The position numbers and the translations under genes are program-made. Positions 54,244-64,000 of a DNA stretch of 64,000 bases are shown here, in pieces (within the stretch, counting starts at the first letter, position 1; every line of letters begins with the position of its first letter). The stretch is from Conchocele bisecta (lineage: Eukaryota; Mollusca; Bivalvia; Lucinida; Thyasiridae). Location: NCBI GenBank assembly GCA_029237695.1, contig CM055267.1, positions 8,204,043 through 8,268,042 of the forward strand, read 5' to 3'. A model generated the notes under the pieces. The model was not told where the DNA came from. It did not search any database and worked only from the letters and a program-made list of their open reading frames with translations.

Positions 54244-54395
54244 GGTTTTGACAGCACACGAGAATTGTCTCCAGTGGAGACGATTCTCATGTGCTGTCAA
54301 AACCAGTTTTTTGTTAAGAATTAAAGCAAAAATGAAAAACAGCAGACGGCAATTTCCAGCTCCAGGTAAGAAATAAATGTGAGAAAAAACAAAAG
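54244..54395. mobile_element. TTAA-type MITE fragment with empty site
   Basis: Foldback GGTTTTGACAGCACACG... (54,244-54,305) continuing AAGCAAAAATGAAAAACAGCAGACGG, i.e. without the GCCC element that interrupts the same sequence at 13,930 and 57,096. Confidence 0.75.
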
Positions 54396-54398
54396 GAA

Positions 54399-54935
54399 AC
54401 TAGAAATGTGGCCTGTCGGCCCACGAATACCCCCACTGGCAGCCAAAGAAAACGAGGCAATTTTGATTATAAGCCATTTAGCCGAGCGTTAAGGTTTCAA
54501 ACGCATCAAGTCTGTGACCTTGACCCTGGGCATAGTGTGATAATCCATGCATCGGTGTAGAAGATATAGAGCGGAAGGGAATTTCAATAGGTTTGACATT
54601 TGACCTTCAACTGTGACCTTGACCTTGGACGTAGGTGCGTGGTTATTGATCGCGACACACCTTCTCATCATGAGAAACATTTGTGCCAAGCAATTTGATA
54701 ATCCATGCATCGGTGTAGAAGATATAGAGCGGAAGGGAATTTCGATAGGTTTGACCTTTGACCTTCAACTGTGACCTTGACCTTGGACATAGGTGCGTGG
54801 TTATTGATCGCGACACACCTTCTCATCATAAGAAACATTTGTGCCAAGCCATTTGATAATCCATGCATGGGTGTAGAAGATATAGAGCGGAAGGGAATTT
54901 CCAACAGACCGACAGACCGACCGACAAGCCGACTC
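54399..54935 (+). mobile_element. Pearl-like element with GACC microsatellite
   Basis: CTAGAAATGTGGCCTGTCGG left end with a GGCC palindrome and ATACCCCCAC, 2.5 core repeats of ~150 bp (GATAATCCATGCATCGGTGT, AGAGCGGAAGGGAATTTC), then CAGACCGACAGACCGACCG. Same 5' signature as 2,284 and 33,468. Confidence 0.75.
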
Positions 54936-55565
54936 CTATTGTGTGGCAAGAGTTGTCATTCTTGTCCGCAAAACACCTTTGGGTTGTGGTCTATGCATGT
55001 GTGAAGTTTCATGAAAATATTCCATAGGGTATTCGGGTTATGCTCCGGACAACAAATCTAAGGAAAATAACTCGAAAAGGAAAGAGGCAAGAGTTGTCAT
55101 TCTTGCACGCGACACACCTTCGAGTCATGTTCTATGCATGTGTGAAGTTTCATGAAAATATTACACAGGGTGTTTGCGTGAAACAACAAAGGAAGATAAT
55201 AAAATTAGTGAGACAAGAGTTGTCATTCTTGTGTGCGACACACCTTTGACCTTTGAGTCGTGGTCTATGCATCAGTAAAGTTTTATGAAATTATTCCAAA
55301 GGGTGTTTTTGAGTTACACACAAGAAATCACTACACGAAACAAAGGGAGATAACTCGAACATGAGTAAGACAAGAGTTGTCATTCTTGCGTGCGACACAC
55401 CTTTTGGTCGTAGTCTATGCACGTGTTAAGTTTCATGAAAATATTCCAAAGGGTATTCGAGTTATGCTCTGGACAATGTGTCTGCTTATGTGTCTGGGGC
55501 GGACGAGGACGATATTCGGAGTCAAATCCACATAGTATCCACAACTTTCATCCGGGGGATACAAT
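54936..55565 (+). repeat. Pearl-type core repeats
   Basis: Same units and right end as 14,320-15,112, in abbreviated form. Confidence 0.7.
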
Positions 55566-56078
55566 AATAAACTTGCACACGACGTTTCAAGCCAATCAGT
55601 CATACAGTAAAGAAGTTAAAAAGTTAACGTTGAAAATGGCTAAGTCAATTACGTAGAAATAATAGGTGAAGGTAAAAAAAATGGTCACATGTTGGATAGT
55701 TGTATGTGGTAGGCACCCCTTGGTTATGAAGCTGTGAAAGTTTGGTGGTCCTAGGTGGTACAGTACCAAAGAAATGGACTTAAACACGAAAACTTAACAT
55801 TGTAAACGCGAAAAGTTAACATTGAAAATGGCTAAGTCGACTGCGCGGAAAAAATGGGTCAAGTTCAAAAAAAGGTAACATGTTGGATAGTGATATGTGG
55901 TGGGCACCCCTTGATTATGAAGCTGTGAAAGTTTGGTGGTCCTAGGTGGTACAGTAACTAAGAAATGGACTCAAACACGAAAACTTAACATTGATTGTGG
56001 ACGCCGCCCGCCCGCCCGGCCCGGCTTTCGCCAATCCAATAGCCTGGATTTTTTTTCAAAAAACCTGGCTAAAAATTA
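55566..56078 (+). repeat. Short version of the GGTGGGCACCCC repeat element
   Basis: Two units (ATGTGGT.GGCACCCCTTG, TGGTCCTAGGTGGTA), a CCCG tract and AATCCAATAGCCTGG hairpin end. Corresponds to parts of 19,690-20,836, but cleaner. Confidence 0.7.
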
Positions 56079-56251
56079 ATAAATTTATTCTTAAATTGAA
56101 AATTTCTCCCTCAAAGTATACTTTGCTAGAAAAGTATACTTTGCAATGTTGGTGAAATAGGCTACAGGTCTCCGGTCGGGATTCCGGTAAGGATGAATCC
56201 CGATCATTAAATTAGCCATCGTAATTGACAATTCCGTGTCACCCGCACAAA
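56079..56251. repeat. Mosaic piece matching 16,315-16,408
   Basis: From 56,165 GTCTCCGGTCGGGATTCCGG... to CCCGCACAAATG is nearly identical to the intronic repeat at 16.3 kb and then switches abruptly to host exon sequence. Confidence 0.7.
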
Positions 56252-56339
56252 TGCTCTCGGGGTACCTTCAGCTGAGCACAGGCTCGCTTCATATCCCGTG
56301 CATCAAACTCGAGGCAGGACGCGATAATATGGGTCCAAT
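56252..56339 (-). pseudogene. Truncated third copy of the 178-bp host exon
   Basis: Retains the acceptor and first ~88 bp (WTHIIASCLEFDARDMKRAC) and then joins unrelated sequence at 56,252. Followed by the same downstream intronic repeats (56,400-56,600). Confidence 0.75.
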
Positions 56340-56925
56340 CTGAAACACGGGTAGACCCGGCTTGCTCAGCCCGATGTGGTCGACAATAGGGCTTACTCCT
56401 GCACTTGATGGTTGGTATGTATACCGAATATGAAGAGAACAGGCCGAAAAAGGGGCATAACTGCAGATGGATCGGTGGGATAGCGAAATATATTATGTTA
56501 CACACTCCTGCACTTGATGGTTGGTAGTATACCGAGTTTGAAGAGAATCGGCCAGAAATATGTTCGCCGGACAAGGAAAATGTCTGCTGACAGACTGGAG
56601 GGACGGACAGATAAACACAATATGCCACTAAAATGATGATAACTAATATATTAGTAACTGTGAGAGTTGTCGTCTTGCATGTCGCGATACACCAATTTGG
56701 GTAACGGTAACGTATCATGCATCATTTCTAAGTTTAGCAAATATTCTAAGTAATCAAGTTTTGGATCGACAGGAAATCAATCTGCTAAAAAGCAAAGGGA
56801 GACGACAAAAACATTACTGAGGATAGAGTTTATCCATCATGCACGCAACACATCTTGGGTCATGGTCTATGCATGTGTGAAGTTTCAGGAGTATATTGCA
56901 AACTACTCAGCAAAGGGTATTCGAG

Positions 56926-57310
56926 TTAACCCTTACGACGCTGAATTAAATGTTTTCGTCTGCTGGAAATGTTTCATTTTCAATATTTCTCGACAAAAAT
57001 CTGGTTTCGACAGCACACGAGAATTGTCTCCAGTGGAGACGATTCTCATGTGCTGTCAAAACCAGTTTTTTGTTAAGAATTAAAGCAAAAATGAACAAGA
57101 AACGAGGCAAAGCCACGAAGGCCAGGTTTTTTCTAAGCATAGACACTTGTATAACATAATTATACCCACTTTTTGTAGACTAGATGGCCGTGGCCTGCAT
57201 GTCGCGCCGCCCGCCGCCCACCCGCCTGCCTTTCGCCAATCCAATAGCCTGGTTTTTAAAAAAAAAAACTGGCTAAACACAGCAGACGTCAATTTCCAGC
57301 TCCAGATAAG
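56926..57310. mobile_element. TTAA-type MITE with nested GCCC element (copy B)
   Basis: Same nested structure as 13,760-14,145; nested element at about 57,096-57,275. Confidence 0.75.
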
Positions 57311-57324
57311 AAATAAATGTGAGA

Positions 57325-57478
57325 ACAAGAAATGCGTCTGTCGAACGCGGATGCCACCTGCAGCATATTTGAGAAACTGACAAAGTGGTTAACCGAAAAG
57401 TGTGACGGACAGACAGACGGACGGACGGACGGTCCAAACACTATATGTCACACGTTTCTTCGAAATCCGGTGGCATAA
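57325..57478 (+). mobile_element. ~155-bp GGAC-microsatellite element
   Basis: AAGAAATGCGTCTGTCGAAC to GGTGGCATAAA; counterpart of 14,156-14,318. Confidence 0.75.
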
Positions 57479-57479
57479 A

Positions 57480-58500
57480 AAAACAAAAGGAAATAATTAA
57501 GAAGTTTGTGCGGCAAGAGTTGTTATTCTTGTCCGCAAAACACCTTTGGGCTGTGGTCTATGCATGTGTGAAGTATCATGAAAATATTCCATAGGGTATT
57601 CGGGTTATGCTCCGGACAACAAATCTAAGGGAAATAACTCGAAAAGGAAAGAGGCAAGAGTTGTCATTCTTGCACGCGACACACCTTCGAGTCATGTTCT
57701 ATGCATGTGTGAAGTTTCATGAAAATATTACACAGGGCATTTGCGTGAAACAACAACGGAAGATAATAAAATTAGTGAGACAAGAGTTGTCCTTCTTACG
57801 TGCGACACACCTTTGATCTTTGTGTCGTGGTCTATGAATCAGTAAAGTTTCATGAAATTATTCCAAAGGGTGTTCCGAGTTATGCTCCTTACAAGAAATC
57901 AGTGCGCAAAAATCAAAGAGAGATAACTCGAAAATTAGTGAGGCAAGAGTTGTCATGCTTGCGTGTGACACACCTTTTGGGTTGTGATCTATGCAGGTGT
58001 GAAGTTTCATGAAATTATTCCAAAAGGTGTTTTTGAGTTACACACAAGAAATCACTACATGAAAGAAAGGGAGATAACTCGAACATGAGTAAGACAAGAG
58101 TTGTCATTCTTGTGCGCGACACACCTTTTGGTCGTAGTCTATGCACGTGTTAAGTTTCATGAAAATATTCCAAAGGGTATTCGAGTTATGCTCTGGACAA
58201 TGTGTCTGCTTTTGTGTCTGCGGCAGACGCAGACGATATTCGGAGTCAAATCCACATAGTATCCACAACTTTCATCCGGGGGATACAATAATAAACATGC
58301 ACACGACGTTTCAAGCCAATCGGTCATACATTAAAGAAGTTATAGGAGAATGGAGAAGCATGCATGTATCTACTGGACGAAAACTGACATTGGGAGTGGA
58401 AAAAGCATGGGTGGGGAATGAAAATATGGATGATTTAAACATGCACATGAAGTGTCAAGCCAATCGGTCATACAGTGAAAAAGTTATAGCACAATACACA
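57480..58500 (+). repeat. Pearl-type core repeats running into gap
   Basis: Counterpart of 14,320-15,320, ending CACAATACACA at the N gap. Confidence 0.75.
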
Positions 58501-59000
58501 NNNNNNNNNNNNNNNNNNNNNNNNNNNNNNNNNNNNNNNNNNNNNNNNNNNNNNNNNNNNNNNNNNNNNNNNNNNNNNNNNNNNNNNNNNNNNNNNNNNN
58601 NNNNNNNNNNNNNNNNNNNNNNNNNNNNNNNNNNNNNNNNNNNNNNNNNNNNNNNNNNNNNNNNNNNNNNNNNNNNNNNNNNNNNNNNNNNNNNNNNNNN
58701 NNNNNNNNNNNNNNNNNNNNNNNNNNNNNNNNNNNNNNNNNNNNNNNNNNNNNNNNNNNNNNNNNNNNNNNNNNNNNNNNNNNNNNNNNNNNNNNNNNNN
58801 NNNNNNNNNNNNNNNNNNNNNNNNNNNNNNNNNNNNNNNNNNNNNNNNNNNNNNNNNNNNNNNNNNNNNNNNNNNNNNNNNNNNNNNNNNNNNNNNNNNN
58901 NNNNNNNNNNNNNNNNNNNNNNNNNNNNNNNNNNNNNNNNNNNNNNNNNNNNNNNNNNNNNNNNNNNNNNNNNNNNNNNNNNNNNNNNNNNNNNNNNNNN
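58501..59000. other. Assembly gap (500 N)
   Basis: Exactly 500 N, same size as the first gap. Confidence 0.99.
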
Positions 59001-59345
59001 CCGGAATTCCGACTGTAGACAAGGTTTGGCCCTCACATACGTCTTTGGCATTTTGTATGTGACATTTGAATCTGGTTATACCCCTTATGTGAGTATCACG
59101 ACTATTTTAGGGGAAGGGGCCAAGTGACTTTGGTGTGGTATGGACCTAGCACCAGGTCAGGTTATTCTAATTTCTGGAGTGGATATATTTTTTCGCCATG
59201 AACATTTTCCGTTCTCATTTCCGCATTCCCCCCCCCCCCCCCACCCCCATACAGCAGGTTAACACGAGATCGAACCCGTCTGCCCAGCCTTACATGACCT
59301 TAGCTGTTGATAGGCCGCTAAACACCAATAAACAAACAAACAAAC
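59001..59345 (-). repeat. Interspersed repeat and SINE tail
   Basis: 59,001-59,160 is the reverse complement relative of 16,200-16,340 (CCGGAATTCC, TATACCCCTTATG, CCAAGTGACTTTGGTGT). A C-run sits at 59,227-59,243. 59,270-59,345 is the inverted TTTAGCGGCCTATCAACAGC tail with (CAAA)n. Confidence 0.65.
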
Positions 59346-59948
59346 ATTGGAAATTCGGAAATGCAACAGTATACGTAGCACATGTTCAATGCATATTCAC
59401 CAATTATACATGTCTTATTTATTTTTATAAATCTTTCAATTGACGAAACAACCTGCAAATAATTTGAATTTAATACTTATATTGAAAGTAGATCAACATT
59501 TCAATTCTTTACTCGTGATTTCACGAGTAGCCGATGCATACAAATATACATATTATGCACACAATGTATATGAAGTGACGGAAACGCGATAGCAATGGTT
59601 TGTTTAACGTCGCTTCATACTATGGGAACACTGAATATTTACACTGTCCTTAAAACAATAATGGAAACGCACATTCAACCTATTTCGTTTATACACCAGT
59701 ACATTCATTATATTGTATCGGGCAATCTGCCCTGTATTGACCGAATACGTACTCACTGATAACATATTGTTGTATCAGGCATTGCCCTGATATAAACATC
59801 CGGATTACGAAGTGAAAACTGACGTTCCATTGGTCGGATGACGTGACGTTACCGAATGACGTCAGTGCATTGACACAACGTAAACAAGTCCGCGTTCTGT
59901 CCATAGAATACGGCGTCATTTTCGAGCATAAAACGTTACCTGATACTT
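59346..59948. other. AT-rich stretch without genes
   Basis: No exon or clear repeat recognised; a few short inverted motifs (GGCAATCTGCCCTG / CAGGCATTGCCCTG region near 59,720-59,790). Confidence 0.4.
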
Positions 59949-60096
59949 AGAATACCAGGCTAGTGTAATTTGATATCAAGTTTATCAGGCTCGGCTCGGG
60001 AACGGGTAGGAATTCTTCGGCAAGGCTCGGAATTCCTACGCGTTTCCTAGCCTTGCCTCATAAACTTAATATCAAAAGACACTAGCCTGCTATTCT
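59949..60096. mobile_element. Foldback element with ~42-bp arms
   Basis: AGAATACCAGGCTAGTG...TTATCAGGC and its partner GCCTCATAAACTTAATATC...TAGCCTGCTATTCT around a GC-rich loop that itself contains GGAATTC inverted pairs. Organisation like 17,585-17,727. Confidence 0.75.
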
Positions 60097-60228
60097 CTAT
60101 ATTCACACGTGATTTCGCGCGACGATGTCGACGTTTGACGTCATTAAAACACATGACGTTCATCGTCGCTATTGACCGGGAACGTCGCTGTTCTATTACT
60201 TGCGATAAAATTACGTAGAACAATAATA

Positions 60229-60297
60229 CAGTGGAGCCTCTCTACACCGGACACCCTGGGAGGTCTACCAGGCGTCAGATTTAGATAGGTTCGCCTG
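60229..60297. mobile_element. Pogo/Tigger-like mini hairpin
   Basis: CAGTGGAGCCTCTCTACACC, CCCTGGGAGG and a degenerate inverted right half. Confidence 0.6.
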
Positions 60298-60851
60298 TTA
60301 ATCATTCGGAATTCACGCACTTTAAACATTACAGTTTGCGTGGCTTCGGACTCGAAACAAATGTTTTTCTTACTACAGTAAACGCAACAGCCCATGTTTT
60401 TTTTTTTTTTTTCAATTAATTACATAATCCGATATTGTGTTTTCTCATAAATCAATCTAACATCTTTGTGCATATATATCCTTTGAAGTATTGACCATAA
60501 TGTGTATTCAAAGGAGGAGTGTACATAATAAAACTATAAATGTTTGTTTATATCTGTAAGCCTTGCTTATTATCTGCTACCTCTGTACTGGTCAATTTCC
60601 TGGATACATCATACGGACAAAATCACCCCGGACATAATATCCCCCTAATGTTTTTGATACACGAGGACAAAATAGCACACCCGCCTAAAATGATCCACCC
60701 GTCTGAAGTGACAGGTAGGTCATAATCATCCCACCCGGTCAAAATTGAAGGTACCATACCACCGTGCGCCACTATCAGTAACATAATATTACTAAATGAT
60801 TATATTTGTGCAATGCTCATACTTTATAATCTGTAGAAAATGTTATTTTTT
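60298..60851. other. AT-rich stretch without genes
   Basis: No exon recognised. A T-run lies at 60,394-60,412; nothing else stands out. Confidence 0.4.
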
Positions 60852-62100
60852 CAGATGACTCATTTAATTAGTATAAATTATTAAACAATATCATGCCTCA
60901 TTTGCATATGAAAATAGCCTGATACCACCGCGGTCACTATCAGTAAAATACTATTACTAAATGATTATATTTCTATAGTGGGCACTCGTATTTATTAGTA
61001 CTGGTGGAATAGCGACACAATTACACACTTATTTAATTCCTATGAAGAACATTGTGTGCATACTGCGTTGGTATGTACCTTTAAAGAAGGTATAATCAGG
61101 TTCGTTTTTTTTTGCGTTATACGTGTGTATTTATCATTTATATATCGAATAAAACAAATTTCACAGCTATCCGACAATTATGTGCCGTTCTTTTACAGAT
61201 GTCGTATTCCAGATGTCATATTCCGGACAGTCATTTTTTAGCTCGCCTGCACGAGCAATTATGTGCCGTTAATGACATCTATAAATGCTGAACAAACAAA
61301 TTATAACATTATAATGTGCGGGCACCCGGCATAACAATTACTCGAGTGTTACATGTATTTAATGTATTAGACGGTCAGATGACAGCATGTACATTTTAAC
61401 CTTAATACAAATATTCATTCAAAGACAATTACAACAAGAAATGCGTCTGTCGAACGCGGATGTCACCTGCAGCATATTTGAGAAACTGTGACAAATTGGT
61501 TAACCGAAAAGTGTGACCGACGGACAGACGGACAGACAGACGGACGGACGGACGGACGGACACGGACGGACGGACGGACGGACGGACGGACGGACGTTCC
61601 AACATTTTGGGTTTATGGGGTATTTCCATTGTTTGAAGAACAATGAAAAAGCCCCTAAACAACAATAGAGTTTATGAGCTTACGGAATATTACAAAGGAA
61701 TCTTTTGTTCCTAACCCCGCCCCTAAGCTCTCAAACCCCCGGACGTTGGCCCGGACGGACGGACGGACGGACGGTCCAAACACTATATGCCACCCGTTTC
61801 TTCGAAACCCGATGGCATAACTATAGTATTTTGCAATTGTTACCTCATTCACATACAGTAAAAAATATATAAACATTGTTTTATACAGATTCAACTGTAA
61901 TTAAAGGTACATGGCCACTCAATAGGCACAAATGTTCTTTATAGGAATTAAATAAGTGTATAATTGTGTCACTATTCCACCAGTTATAAAAATTAATATT
62001 TAATTTAATATTTATTTTCCTGACAGTAACTATTTTCATATCCAAATGATGCAATATATTTTTTAATTACTATACTAATTAAATGTGTCACCTGACAAAA
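60852..62100. mobile_element. Long-inverted-repeat element (~200-bp arms)
   Basis: Left arm TCAGATGACTCATTTAATTA...TTAGTACTGGTGGAATAG...GAAGAACATTGTG (60,852-61,058), right arm its diverged reverse complement (61,921-62,100). About 860 bp between arms, no transposase frame. A GGAC element (61,433-61,820) is inserted in the interior. Confidence 0.75.
61433..61820 (+). mobile_element. Expanded GGAC-microsatellite element
   Basis: Same ends as the 160-bp element but with two (GGAC)n runs (61,505-61,597 and 61,750-61,783) enclosing ~150 bp of extra sequence. Confidence 0.7.
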
Positions 62101-62435
62101 ATAATAGCTTCGACATATTATGCTGTATGATCAGTGCACATCAAATAGTAATGTCCGTGAATATTTTAAGAAAACACAGATATCTCCCTTGATATCACTG
62201 TGGAAATTTATGTCTGATATGAAATGTATAATAATGCCAATCAAAACGTGCGTTAAAGATGCTGTCGCTGTATAAATGCTATTTTATGTCATTAAACGAT
62301 TTATCTCGCGGAAAAGGGCATTTTTCCCGTATAGCCAATGCATGACTGATGACGGATCCGCAAGAATTGGGACCTCAAATTAACTGTGCTAATTAATATA
62401 TCGTTCTAAAGACATGACTTTAGTCGGGTCGTTTT

Positions 62436-62704
62436 ATGCAAATGAGCTTCACGTCAGTCATAAATATTCATAACTTCCGCGCATGCGTCGTACCAAAACG
62501 GAAGAGGACACAACAAAACAACAGATGGCGACCAGGAAAACCGAAAATTACGTGGTCCGCTTCAAAACGGAGGAAGATCGACTATGACAAAAAAAGGGCG
62601 ACATCCAGAGTTGCCCTGATGTCAGAGATAGGGAGGTGGAGGGACTTGAAACGCAGACAAGGGCTGCATTACGATTTTGAAGTAGCGAAACTACTGCTGG
62701 ATAG
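62436..62704 (+). CDS. Candidate first exon of a host gene
   Basis: Open frame ending at a strong donor GATAG|GTGAGT (62,704/62,705), leaving in phase 2. The C-terminal part has RVALMSEIGRWRDLKRRQGL...FEVAKLLLDR, a W-x2-LK...EVA-x2-LLD pattern I associate with N-terminal modules of expanded, uncharacterised mollusc proteins; basic KRRKID and KPKITWSASKRR precede it. A GCGCATGCGT palindrome (NRF1-like, near 62,480) and ATGCAAAT lie at or in the 5' end, so part of the listed frame may be promoter/UTR. Start uncertain. Confidence 0.45.
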
Positions 62705-62710
62705 GTGAGT

Positions 62711-64000
62711 ATGGTGGCTGTACCGGTTACCGTGCATACCAGTGGCCGTGAGATTCAATAATTCCTCTAGTCTAGTTTTTCACCCAGCTTGATTTTTTTC
62801 TGGAAACTCACCCACTGCGTTTCCCAATTATCCTGCTAACTCTAAAACAATGCTTTATGAATTGATTTTGTGAACACCACGAACAAAACTCTCCACATTT
62901 TGATATTGACATTACATTTACCTGTTTACATAATATTAATATGTAGGTCAATGGCATTTTCTTTTTTGGAAACAAATGTCCTTTGATCACATAATGCAAA
63001 TTTCCGGGTCCATCATACAGGGCGACCAAATCTGTGGATTAATCTGTTTTCTACATTCATTTTTTCTGTTTGCGCTCTTATTTGATTAATTTATTGTGTT
63101 GTAAATTATGGCCGCGACTGGAGAAATGGGGCTTACAGAATTTTTCAACATTCTAGCATCTGGTCCGTTAGATTTATAATAGTTGTTAGAAGCATGGCAG
63201 ATGTTTCACAGACTGAACAGTGTAGGCCCGTATCAGACTGCGTGAATGTACAGGCGATAAGGCCAATGTCTCCAGTCACGGTTACCGGGTAACAATTTAA
63301 CGTTTGCATAAAATATTTACCAACCTCCGACTCCATGTTGAATCTGGAAATTAACCCGGATGTCATCACATGATTGTCACGTGTCCCCATTTTCGTAACC
63401 CTGAATGTTTTTGGAGTGTAAGTTTTTTCGCAAATTCATGGAAATTATGGGTCCTTGAATTCAAAACCCGGGATGGCAACGTGCCATCCTTAGGCGACTC
63501 CCGGTATTCAAGAAAATCCAAGATGGCCGCCGTAAGTACATCCAAATCTAAAAAATGCCATAATTTTGTACTTAATCATGCTAGAAACGTGATCGTGTTG
63601 TTTGTACTCGTGTATTGGCTTGTGACACAATCATTGAAATACTTTCCAGTGACATCCAACCATAGATGCATGATCAAAATTCGAAATGGCGGCCATTTTG
63701 CTACTAAAAATTGTATAAATTGACCATGAATCTTTATGGGATCATGTGTTTTTGGTCTTCATTCTTACCATTTCCTATCAAAGATATTGGATGAAATCAA
63801 AACGACCGTCATGTATAGAGAAAATAGTGGAAACATAAAATAATGTGAAGTGGAAACTAATCCAGTAGTCATTTTTTGAATCTAGACCGTGTTTTCTTAA
63901 ACATGATATGCAGTATGCAAGATGGGGGAGTGGGACTCAAGATGCATGACCATCAGTATCTAGATATGCAGTGTGTAAGATGGGGTATGGGTCTCATGAC
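62711..64000. other. Probable intron with MITE and repeat
   Basis: 63,110-63,286 is a MITE of the CTGGAGAAATGGGGC family. 63,904-63,949 and 63,962-64,000 are two copies of a GATATGCAGT.TG.AAGATGGGG repeat that leaves the window. No further exon recognised. Confidence 0.5.

Larger units (their letters stand above)
43822..58495 (+). repeat. Segmental duplication, copy B
   Basis: Counterpart of 1-15,320. Lacks the pearl insertion in the zinc-finger gene and the 8,401-8,557 segment. Contains about 2.4 kb of extra, rearranged sequence (54,150-56,750) made of pieces similar to 13.0-15.1, 16.3 and 19.7-20.8 kb. Ends at the second gap. Confidence 0.95.

Noticed and set aside
58141..59127. 328-codon frame across the second gap
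   Set aside because: Repeat-derived on both sides with 500 N between.
63520..63540. ATGGCCGCC followed by GTAAGT as a mini first exon
   Set aside because: AATCCAAGATGGCCGCCG is the reverse complement of a motif that recurs in the repeat elements at 9.5-11.4 kb, so it is probably a repeat fragment.

Overview
This window looks like nuclear DNA of a bivalve mollusc. It is AT-rich, has exon-intron structure, and is packed with element types typical of bivalve genomes: pearl-like / Helitron-related non-autonomous elements made of ~155-bp core repeats plus GGAC, GCCC or GACGCC microsatellites, tRNA-derived SINEs, and many foldback MITEs. Species cannot be named from the sequence. There are two 500-N scaffold gaps (25,326-25,825 and 58,501-59,000), so order across them is not proven.

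The main object is a Maverick/Polinton (a virus-like, self-synthesising DNA transposon related to adintoviruses) lying between the first gap and about 46.2 kb. Reading left to right it holds: a coiled-coil gene cut by the gap (-), a beta-rich candidate minor capsid protein (-), a candidate major structural protein (+, broken), a coiled-coil/hydrophobic-tail protein (-, broken), an FtsK/A32-type packaging ATPase (+, broken at both ends), a conserved 242-residue protein (+), an 8-kb compound repeat insertion (31.3-39.2 kb), four small + strand ORFs including two membrane-type proteins, a DD35E integrase (+, two frameshifts), a protein-primed DNA polymerase B (-, frameshifted, with an Asn in place of the motif A Asp), a SAP-like small protein (-) and a two-C2H2-finger/coiled-coil protein (+). 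Polymerase, ATPase and integrase carry breaks or catalytic-site changes, so this copy appears dead, although some frameshifts may be assembly errors. No adenovirus-type protease and no terminal inverted repeat were identified; both could lie in the gap.

The other large-scale structure is a ~15-kb near-duplication: 1-15,320 matches 43,822-58,495 in the same orientation. Each copy contains the right end of the Polinton (polymerase 5' half, SAP-like gene, zinc-finger gene) followed by the same flank. The copies differ by small indels and by whole element insertions, which gives natural empty sites. This fits two haplotypes scaffolded in tandem, or a real recent tandem duplication.

The flank contains a host gene on the minus strand. 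Four exons (21,212-21,356; 15,781-15,962; 12,790-12,967; 8,584-9,268) have good splice sites and fully compatible phases, and encode an acidic, NLS-containing segment followed by an alpha-helical region I do not recognise. Its last two exons recur in the second copy, and part of one recurs again at 56.25 kb. A likely first exon of another host gene ends at 62,704. The rest is intron or intergenic sequence filled with mobile elements, many of them nested.
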